Part shown: positions 57,429 to 64,000 of the stretch, one piece after another
How the letters are laid out: each line of letters begins with the position of its first letter
How positions within the stretch are numbered: the stretch's first letter is position 1
Origin: Psychroserpens burtonensis DSM 12212
GTDB taxonomy: Bacteria > Bacteroidota > Bacteroidia > Flavobacteriales > Flavobacteriaceae
Assembly (NCBI RefSeq): GCF_000425305.1
Contig: NZ_KE384347.1
Location: 126,457-190,456, forward strand
Direction of reading: 5' to 3'
DNA: 64,000 nt
Notes under the pieces: model-generated
Database searches by the model: none
Told to the model about the DNA's origin: nothing
Seen by the model: only the letters and a program-made list of their open reading frames with translations
Translations under genes and position numbers: made by a program

Positions 57429-58247
57429 ATGATTACAGAAGAGGTTATTAATTCACTTAAGACCAATACAAATCTTTTAAACTATTTAAACTCTCATCAA
57501 GATGCTAATCCAAGTTATCAATCGGTTATTGATACATACGATTATGAACAGGAACTGTTACCATTACAAGCCAAACTTGTGAACTTTCAACGTTGGGTGT
57601 AAAAAGAGAATAAAAAATAGCCATCATTTTTGAAGGAAGAGATGCGTTTGGTAAAGGCGGTACCATAAAGCGATTTAAAGAACACTTCAATCCAAGAGCC
57701 ATGCACATTGTTGCTTTAAATAAAGCTACCGAGGTTAAAAAAAACCTATGGTATTTCAATAGATATATTTAGGAACTTCCCTATGCTGGTCAGATCGTTT
57801 TCTTTGATAGAAGTTGAAATAACAAAGCAGTTGTAGAGCCAGTAAATAACTTTTGTACCAAAAAGATTATAAATTTTTCATGAGTCAAATAAACGAATTC
57901 GAAAAGATGATTCAAGAATCAGGAATACATCTCATTAAACTTTACTTTTCTATTACAAAAACAGAACAAGAAAGACACTTTAAAGACATTCTAAATTCCC
58001 CTATTAAGAAATGGAAATACAGTAATATTGACAAAAAGCTTCGGTGCTTTGGGACGAATACACAAAGTATAAAGAGGCTATATTTGAAAACACTCAAGAA
58101 CATGCACCATGGAAGATTATTAAAGCTAATAGAAAAACGAATGCAAGAATAAACGCTATTGAATACATTCTAAAAAAAGTACCTTATGAAGTAAAAGACA
58201 AAGAAACCATTCGTCATAAGTCATTGCGTTCTATTATTAATGAATAA
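57429..58247 (+). pseudogene. Decayed polyphosphate kinase 2 (PPK2) gene
   Basis: Pieces of PPK2 follow each other in the right order but in different frames. These are LPLQAKLVNFQRWV then stop (57599-57601); IAIIFEGRDAFGKGGTIKRF (Walker A region, shifted frame); KNLWYFNRYI then TAG; IVFFDRS then TGA where the family has Trp; DYKFFMSQINEFEKM and IHLIKLYFSITKTEQ (frame changed again); and WDEYTKYKEAIFENTQEHAP with NARINAIEYILKK (third frameshift near 58040). At least three frameshifts and three stops show long-standing loss. PPK2 moves phosphate between polyphosphate and nucleotides. No function should remain. Confidence 0.93.
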
Positions 58248-58400
58248 TTTTGTAGTAGATACAACTACTATTATCAGTATTGACAATAAAGTTATTGTGG
58301 AAAACGAACACTGTATATGTCCTATTTGTTTTCTTATATGACAGTAGCAATCTTAATTTAAAGTATACATATAGTGGCTCAACTTTGAATCATCAATAAC

Positions 58401-58429
58401 AATCTATCCCACTAGTGATAGATTTTTTT
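58401..58429 (+). terminator. Intrinsic terminator upstream of the methyltransferase gene
   Basis: An 8-bp stem (AATCTATC, 58401-58408, with GATAGATT, 58417-58424) is followed by a run of T. It lies 150 bp past the PPK2 pseudogene and 27 bp before the next ATG. It is either the old ppk2 terminator or a leader structure. Confidence 0.6.
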
Positions 58430-58455
58430 ATCTTTATAGGAAATCACAATAAACT

Positions 58456-60060
58456 ATGCTTTCAAAACTAGATAAAGAACAACTAAGAGGTACTATTTTT
58501 AGACACTTAGATGGTATTGCGACTGCTACTTCAGCCTATGCTTTATACAAGAAAGGCATTTTAGATTACCTTTTAGAAGACAAGACTGTACGTCTCGAAA
58601 CGTTGACAAAAACATTCAACGCTAATGAAGGTTATCTCAATGTAGCTTTACGTGTACTCTGTTCTCAAGGTTGGTTGATACAAAATCTAGATCATAAAAC
58701 AAATCAAATTTCTTATACAATTAATGAGGTAAGCGCTAGGGCTTTTAAATTAGTTCCGTTGTACGAGCAATGTGTCAATCTACTCAAGTATTCTGTGCGC
58801 TTTCCAGATGAGCGTATTGGCCCAGATGCATTTAGTGCTTTAGAAAAAGTATTTACATCCTATGAACAGAAATTTGGTTTGGATGTTTCCGAAGAAAACA
58901 CTGTAGAACATCAAATTCTAAAACATATTGAAGGTGTTATTGTTGCACCAATTATTGTGCTTTTAGGAGTTAACGGTTTGTTTCATAAGTATTTTATGGA
59001 TGCCTCATTTACTGCAGAAGAGTATCACAAAGATCCTGAGAGTTTCAAAAAAATCTTGGATTTCTTTGCTCATTTAGGATGGTTCAAGAAAAAGAAAAAC
59101 ACCTATCAATTCACAGACGAAGGTCTGTTTTTCGCCAAACGGGCTAGTGCTTATGGCGTTACCGTTTCATATTTGCCAACTTTTGTACATTTGGATGATT
59201 TAATCTTCGGAAATGCAAAAATCCTGAAAACCGCCTCACCAGAAGACACAGAGAAACACGTACATCGTGAAATGAATGTTTGGGGAAGTGGTGGTGCGCA
59301 CTCTACCTATTTTAAGGTTATCGATCAAGTCATCATCAAACTATTTAATAAGCCTATCGACGAACAACCCAAAGGTATTTTGGATATGGGTTGTGGTAAT
59401 GGTGCTTTTATTCAGCATATATTTGATGTGATAGAATATCAAACACTTCGTGGCAAAATGCTTGATGAGCATCCTTTATTGTTGGTTGGAGCAGATTTTA
59501 ATCAAGCAGCACTAAAGGTCACGAGAGCCAATTTAATCAAAGCAGATATTTGGGCAAAAGTGATTTGGGGAGACATTGGCAGACCAGATATTCTAGCCAA
59601 AGATTTAAAAGAAGATTATAATATAGAACTAGGCGATTTACTCAATGTACGTACATTTTTAGATCACAATCGCATTTGGGAAACACCAAAAACCAAAACA
59701 CAAAGAACTAGTAAATCAACTGGAGCTTACGCAAGTTTAGGCAAACGATTATCAAACAATGTCGTAGAAGACTCTTTATTAGAGCATCTCACAAAATGGA
59801 AACCTTATGTAGAACGTTTTGGTTTGTTAATGATAGAATTACATACCGTAAAACCAAATCTCGTCGCTCAAAATGTCGGAAAAACAGCAGCTACAGCTTA
59901 TGATGCAACACATGGATACAGTGACCAATACATATTAGAAGTGGATGTATTTAATGCACTAGCTAGAGAAGCAGGCTTACATCCAGATGAGCACTATTTT
60001 TCTAAATTTCCAAATAACGAGATGGCAACCGTTAGTGTCAACCTATTAAAAGGCAACTAA
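58456..60060 (+). CDS. SAM-dependent methyltransferase, AprA-like
   Basis: 534 residues, no signal. The N-terminal part (about 1-130) looks like the winged-helix dimerisation domain of O- and C-methyltransferases (LDGIATATSAYALYKKGILD; LNVALRVLCSQGWL), and a second such segment is at about 160-250. The class I SAM motif is ILDMGCGNGAF (about 308-318), with VGADFNQAALKVTRANL as motif II. The long insert with NVRTFLDHNRIWETP recalls AprA-type methyltransferases of polyketide starter units, as far as I remember them. No polyketide synthase is near. The acceptor is unknown. It is 12 bp upstream of a DoxX gene. Confidence 0.75.
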   Translation: MLSKLDKEQLRGTIFRHLDGIATATSAYALYKKGILDYLLEDKTVRLETLTKTFNANEGYLNVALRVLCSQGWLIQNLDHKTNQISYTINEVSARAFKLVPLYEQCVNLLKYSVRFPDERIGPDAFSALEKVFTSYEQKFGLDVSEENTVEHQILKHIEGVIVAPIIVLLGVNGLFHKYFMDASFTAEEYHKDPESFKKILDFFAHLGWFKKKKNTYQFTDEGLFFAKRASAYGVTVSYLPTFVHLDDLIFGNAKILKTASPEDTEKHVHREMNVWGSGGAHSTYFKVIDQVIIKLFNKPIDEQPKGILDMGCGNGAFIQHIFDVIEYQTLRGKMLDEHPLLLVGADFNQAALKVTRANLIKADIWAKVIWGDIGRPDILAKDLKEDYNIELGDLLNVRTFLDHNRIWETPKTKTQRTSKSTGAYASLGKRLSNNVVEDSLLEHLTKWKPYVERFGLLMIELHTVKPNLVAQNVGKTAATAYDATHGYSDQYILEVDVFNALAREAGLHPDEHYFSKFPNNEMATVSVNLLKGN

Positions 60061-60072
60061 CTTAATTATATT

Positions 60073-60450
60073 ATGAAAAAAAACTTTACAGACTTAGCGC
60101 TATTCGTGCTGCGATTGGGATTTGGCGGACTTATGCTAACTCACGGCATTCCTAAAATAGAAAAACTAACAAATGCAGCTGAATTTCCAGACCCTATGGG
60201 TATCGGTGGATTACCATCGTTAATTTTATGTCTCATTGGCGAGGTCTTAGCTCCTATTTTAATTATTGTAGGCTTTAAAACAAAATGGGCGGCATTACCA
60301 GCTGCAATTACAATGTTTGTCGCTGCTTTTGTGATTCATGCAAAAGATGATTTAGGCACCAAAGAACAGGCCTTATTATACCTTATCGCATTTGCTGTCA
60401 TATTTTTAGCTGGTGCTGGAAAACTCTCTATTGACGGTATGAAAAAATAG
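60073..60450 (+). CDS. DoxX-family membrane protein
   Basis: 125 residues with four membrane helices. The family start LALFVLRLGFGGLMLTHGIP (about 7-26) and a second motif LCLIGEVLAPILIIVGFKTK fit DoxX. Family members are linked to quinone or oxidative-stress functions, but no clear activity is assigned. It probably shares a transcript with the methyltransferase gene. Confidence 0.9.
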   Translation: MKKNFTDLALFVLRLGFGGLMLTHGIPKIEKLTNAAEFPDPMGIGGLPSLILCLIGEVLAPILIIVGFKTKWAALPAAITMFVAAFVIHAKDDLGTKEQALLYLIAFAVIFLAGAGKLSIDGMKK

Positions 60451-60540
60451 TTTTTCTTCGCAAAGGAGCCTAATATAAATTATCATTTACGAGTAGTGCA
60501 AAATAGAAAATGGCTTTTATTTTATATTTTGAAATGTACT

Positions 60541-61371
60541 TTACTTGTTCAAAAAGTCTATTAGAATTTTATTTAATTCTTCTTTGTGCGTGATGTTTAG
60601 ACCGTGAGGAGCGCCTTTAATAACTTCTAAAGTATTATCCTTGATTCCTTTTGCTGCTTGCTTCGCAGAAGTTTGAATTGGCACTGTATTATCTGCATCT
60701 CCATGAACAATTAATGTTGGAACATTTACATTTTTAAGTTCTGGTCTAAAATCTGTATGCATTCAAGCTTTTGCTGTTTCTATGGTTGCTCTTGGTGACG
60801 CATGCAAGGCAATACTAAAATCATAATCCAACTGCGCTTGACTTACCTTATCTTTATTATTATCATAATTATAAAAGCCTTTTGAGAATTCTTTTAAGAA
60901 ACCAACGCGATCATTTTCTAATGCATCTTTGATTCCGTTTAAATTTTCTGCTGGCACACCGTTTGGATTATCTTCTTTTTTCTTGACCAAAGGAATTATA
61001 CTACTAATTAAAGCTGCCTTTGCGATATTCTCGTTTCCGAAGTCTGTAAAATACCGAACAACTTCTCCTCCTCCCATTGAAAACCCTACCAGGATTGCAT
61101 CTTTGAGCTCTAACTGCTTCACTAATTGATTAAGGTCACCCGTAAGTGATGAATAATCATAATTATTCCAAGGTGATGATGAAATCCCAAATCCACGTCT
61201 ATCATAAGAAATACATCTGAAACCCGCTTCTACGATTTTCCAAACTTGGTGCTCCCAAGACTTTCTACTAAGAGGCCAACCATGAATTAATATGACGGGT
61301 TGACCAGTTCCATAATCTTCATAAAAAATACCTACTGTTTCTTCTTGTGTTTTGTTTGTTATAAATGGCAT
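60541..61371 (-). pseudogene. Alpha/beta hydrolase (chloroperoxidase-like) interrupted by one in-frame TGA
   Basis: Both parts are in one frame: codons 1-202, a TGA at codon 203 (60763-60765), then 73 codons to 60541. Combined length (276) and motifs fit the non-haem chloroperoxidase/arylesterase group: VILIHGWPLS, nucleophile S98 in GFSMGGGEVVRY, the acid in VHGDADNTVPI and the His in GAPHGLN. The stop sits in ETAKA-TGA-MHTDFRPEL, where relatives have Trp (AWxxTDFR), so TGG to TGA is the likely change. The acid and His lie after the stop, so the truncated product should be inactive. A sequencing error is the alternative. Confidence 0.85.
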
Positions 61372-61474
61372 AAAAGTTTAATTTTAAATTCATTTTTAAG
61401 ATACCTTGATTTACGGGTAAGCATTGACGGATTTAAATAAATGATTAGCTCAAACAAAATACTTTAATACATTC

Positions 61475-61945
61475 ATGAAAGCAGTTTCAGTAGTTACCAT
61501 AAGAAAAGAACTCAAACACAAATCAAACGAGGAATTAGCAGAGCTCTGTTTGCGTCTCTCCCGTTTTAAAAAAGAAAACAAGGAGCTACTCACCTATTTA
61601 TTATTTGAGGCAGATAGTGAAGAAGGTTATATAGAAACAGTAAAGGCCGAAATTGATGAGCAGTTTGCAAGTATGAATACCAATAGTTATTTCTATATTA
61701 AAAAAAGTGTTCGTAAAATTCTACGGAATACTAAAAAGTACATTCGATATTCTCTCAATAAAGAGACAGAAGTTGAATTACTCCTTTATTTTTGTAAAAA
61801 GCTAAAAGCCATGTCACCGCCTATACATCGCAATACAACATTAACCAATTTGTATGATCGCAATATGGAAGATATTACAAAGAAGATACTCAGCCTACAT
61901 GAAGATTTGCAGTATGACTATAATCAACTATTAAGTGCTCTTTAA
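61475..61945 (+). CDS. Small helical hypothetical protein
   Basis: 156 residues, no signal, mostly helical and basic (IRKELKHKSNEELAELCLRL; KKSVRKILRNTKKYIRYSLN). I do not recognise it with certainty; it may be one of the uncharacterised Bacteroidota families such as DUF6155. It is divergent from the hydrolase pseudogene and stands alone. Confidence 0.7.
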   Translation: MKAVSVVTIRKELKHKSNEELAELCLRLSRFKKENKELLTYLLFEADSEEGYIETVKAEIDEQFASMNTNSYFYIKKSVRKILRNTKKYIRYSLNKETEVELLLYFCKKLKAMSPPIHRNTTLTNLYDRNMEDITKKILSLHEDLQYDYNQLLSAL

Positions 61946-62060
61946 AAAATAAATACCTCTTAAATTTCAGGAACTCTATTAAGGTTGGTTTTCTTTTACT
62001 AACTTCGTTACAGCCAACGCAATTAACCCTGTATAAACACATCTGGCAAAATATGTCGAT

Positions 62061-62954
62061 ATGACTAAAAAAGATAAAATAGTGTCATTCCTGTTTGATA
62101 AACTACTCTCGGAGAGCACTCGTGAGAAAACAGAAAAAATCATTCTCAAAGTAGCGATATTTAGTTTTTTTATCCATTTAGCGCTAATCTATTTTATGAA
62201 ATTTGATGTTATAGATTTACTGTCAAACTCAGACCTTTTAAAGAATCCTATATCGGCTGTATATACCCCTTTTTCTTTTATTCTTATTTATGAGGTTTAT
62301 CTCTTAATTTACTATCTACCTAAGTCGTTTACCACTTATATAACGAAACAGTATCAGATTATAACACTTATTATTATACGTAAGTTATTTAAAGATTTAT
62401 CGGCTTTAGAACTTACAGCAGATTGGTTTGAAATAAAAGGAGACCTTCAATTTACTTATGATTTAGTGGCTTCTCTTTTGCTCTTTTATTTAATATTTCT
62501 ATTTCAAAAACAGGGAAAACGAAAAGCAACACAGGACACAAAAATTAAACCTATTATTGAAAGATTTGTGGAGAGAAAAAAATTAATTGCTGTTATTTTG
62601 GTGCCACTGTTTTTCGCTATCGCGTTATATACACTTATCGATTGGTCTACAGGGATTTCTGTGTATTCTAACACATTGCCGTCATTTGAAAGTATTAACA
62701 ATCTATTCTTTGATCAATTCTTTACGGTACTAATTTTGGTAGATGTTGTCCTGCTTTTAATTTCCTTCTTTTCTACAGATCAGTTTCATAAGATCATTAG
62801 AAACTCTGGATTTGTCATTTCAACAATTTTAATTCGAATGTCATTTGGAGTAAGTGGATTAATTAGTACTATATTAATTGTCGTGGCTGTTCTTTTTGGA
62901 TTAGCAATAATAGTGATCCATAACAAATACGAAAACGACGCTTTAAATAACTAG
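62061..62954 (+). CDS. Hypothetical integral membrane protein
   Basis: 297 residues. A charged N-terminus (MTKKDKIVSFLFDKLLSEST) is followed by about six or seven hydrophobic segments (near 29-45, 68-88, 138-152, 175-192, 215-235, 250-285) and a short hydrophilic C-terminus. No family motif was recognised. Function is unknown. Confidence 0.75.
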   Translation: MTKKDKIVSFLFDKLLSESTREKTEKIILKVAIFSFFIHLALIYFMKFDVIDLLSNSDLLKNPISAVYTPFSFILIYEVYLLIYYLPKSFTTYITKQYQIITLIIIRKLFKDLSALELTADWFEIKGDLQFTYDLVASLLLFYLIFLFQKQGKRKATQDTKIKPIIERFVERKKLIAVILVPLFFAIALYTLIDWSTGISVYSNTLPSFESINNLFFDQFFTVLILVDVVLLLISFFSTDQFHKIIRNSGFVISTILIRMSFGVSGLISTILIVVAVLFGLAIIVIHNKYENDALNN

Positions 62955-63093
62955 TATTTTTATTCGTTATTGTTTCTAGGTGTACTCAAAAATCTATGGG
63001 TTTTTCTCTGGTTGGTATTTATTTAGTAAATCAATTGCTTAAACACGCAACTAGCCATAAACAACGCACTACTAATAATGACATAAAAACAAA

Positions 63094-63130
63094 AAAACCA
63101 ATAGCTCTTTTTTAAGGCGCTATTGGTTTT
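63094..63130. terminator. Hairpin with A/T-rich flanks, probable bidirectional terminator
   Basis: A 12-bp perfect stem (AAAACCAATAGC, 63094-63105, with 63119-63130) with a 13-nt loop, T run on one side and A run on the other. It lies 140 bp past the membrane-protein gene at 62954. Confidence 0.65.
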
Positions 63131-63850
63131 ATATTTATAGAGGATTGCTTACGAGACTATGAATTAAGTTACTCACATTATCCTATTTATTGATAAGGTG
63201 TTCATGAAAACGCTTCGCTATCATACTAAAACATTAGTGTCACTATATACCCATCTAAAGCAGTTATTACAATAAACTGTCTATTTATGCCGACGTTACT
63301 TGTAGTCGCAGGTGCAGACAAGCGATCTAAACTAGTGTTATAAGGTAGCGTATAATCTACAGCGGATTCTAGACTAAGTCTTTAATGTATAGCATGGCAT
63401 CTGGTTGTATGGTTATAAAGAAGGCGGAGCCTATATATAAATCTTGAGAAAACTCAAAGCACTAATGCATACAACAACTCTAAATAACGTAGTTCTTTTC
63501 ATAATTATACTGTTTTAGAAGATTACTACTATGAGGTGAACCTACACGTATAAAGGGTCCAAAATAATACGTACCACTACGTATAAATCACTTTGAGAAT
63601 GCGCAAATAAATTTAATGAACTAACAAAGATATCGTTATAACTATTTAAAACAACAAACCCTACTCTTGATGTAAAAAGTAAAATAGCAGTAATGGTAAT
63701 ACTGCATAAGAAATAACGCTTAGTTTTAAAGTGTATCTATATTTTTAATAGCTTGCTATTGGCTCAACGCCACTTCTTATAGTCGTAAAATGGTGTTGGT
63801 TATATATTGTTACCCAATGTTTTCTAATTTATGTTGTATACGAGAAAATC

Positions 63851-63890
63851 AACCACTACTCTGAAATATATTTATTTCAGAGTAGTGGTT
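63851..63890 (-). terminator. Strong intrinsic terminator for the partial gene at the right edge
   Basis: A perfect 18-bp stem (AACCACTACTCTGAAATA, 63851-63868, with 63873-63890) with a 4-nt loop lies 20 bp past the stop at 63911. On the minus strand it is followed by GATTTTC. Confidence 0.85.
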
Positions 63891-63910
63891 TAAGACTTTT
63901 TATAGGTAAG

Positions 63911-64000
63911 TTAATTGGGTTGATACCAGTTATTTGACCCATCACTAATAAATATTCCTGAATACACACCTGTTTTCGTGGTCCCAGCTCCATCACTATC
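63911..64000 (-). CDS. 3' end of a gene entering from the right edge
   Basis: The last 29 codons and TAA of a minus-strand frame are visible, with the product ending in GIFISDGSNNWYQPN. It is followed by a strong terminator, which supports a real gene end. The visible part (GTTKTGVYSGIFISDGSNNW) resembles the end of an exported flavobacterial protein, but no family can be named. Confidence 0.6.
   Translation of the reverse strand, partial: DSDGAGTTKTGVYSGIFISDGSNNWYQPN

Larger units (their letters stand above)
62955..63910. other. 956-bp region without an intact gene
   Basis: No open frame of useful length exists on either strand. Two hairpins flank the region (63094-63130 and 63851-63890). 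On the minus strand short coding-like pieces appear in different frames (for example GSAFFITIQPDAMLYIKDLV and NVGINRQFIVITALDGY), which suggests a badly decayed gene of unknown identity. The AT-rich rest shows nothing further. Confidence 0.45.

Noticed and set aside
60541-61371. TGA read as Trp or selenocysteine (recoding)
   Set aside because: Several genes in the window end normally at TGA and use TGG for Trp, and no SECIS-like hairpin was seen just after the TGA. A nonsense mutation is simpler.
1-64000. Search for CRISPR arrays, tRNA or rRNA genes and insertion sequences
   Set aside because: No regularly spaced short repeats, no cloverleaf-like intergenic sequence, no rRNA-like conserved stretch and no transposase frame were found by eye. 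The only long direct repeats lie inside coding regions.

Overview
The window looks like a marine member of the Flavobacteriaceae (Bacteroidota). The DNA is AT-rich. There is a SusC/SusD pair, several proteins carry the C-terminal sorting tail of the type IX secretion system (T9SS), and many lipoproteins have a short Bacteroidota-type signal. Several promoters fit the Bacteroidota pattern (TTG around -33, TAnnTTTG around -7). No tRNA, rRNA, CRISPR array or intact insertion sequence was seen.

Positions 1-30309, all on the minus strand, form a polysaccharide utilisation locus (PUL) whose enzyme set fits laminarin, an algal beta-1,3-glucan with beta-1,6 branches. In transcription order it holds a membrane-spanning propeller/LuxR-type regulator (27463-30291), SusC, SusD, a PKD/CBM surface glycan-binding lipoprotein and a GH16 lipoprotein, then an intrinsic terminator. 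A second block follows: a GH149-type beta-1,3-glucan phosphorylase, a GH17 lipoprotein, a clan GH-A lipoprotein, a GH30 lipoprotein, a GPH-type sugar symporter and a GH17 enzyme without signal peptide. Then come a three-module T9SS-exported binding protein, an FG-GAP/ASPIC lipoprotein, a two-module T9SS protein and a secreted protein cut by the window edge. The inferred scheme is: cutting and binding at the surface, import by SusCD, debranching and trimming by lipoprotein hydrolases, passage through the symporter, and phosphorolysis or hydrolysis in the cytoplasm. Three upstream regions share tandem 11-bp GTAGTGG-type repeats, and two of them also share a 23-bp element. Both are candidate operators.

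Positions 30380-44244 are mostly ordinary chromosome: an esterase, a YdjM-like membrane protein, MnmE, a TlpA-like thioredoxin lipoprotein, a rhomboid protease, a LpxL-like acyltransferase, a class V aminotransferase, a phosphoglucomutase/GlmM-family enzyme, an AcpH-like phosphodiesterase and a tricorn-type protease. Positions 44406-57287 hold small hypothetical genes, an AbiH remnant, UvrA, a LOG-family protein, a secreted nuclease-like T9SS protein overlapping a degenerate M1-peptidase/beta-barrel fusion, and a fused E1 alpha/beta 2-oxoacid dehydrogenase.

Positions 57400-64000 show decay. There is a PPK2 pseudogene with several frameshifts and stops, an alpha/beta hydrolase interrupted by one TGA at a probable Trp codon, and almost 1 kb without an open gene. 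Intact genes between them are an AprA-like methyltransferase, a DoxX protein and two hypothetical proteins. The window ends in the 3' end of another minus-strand gene with a strong terminator.
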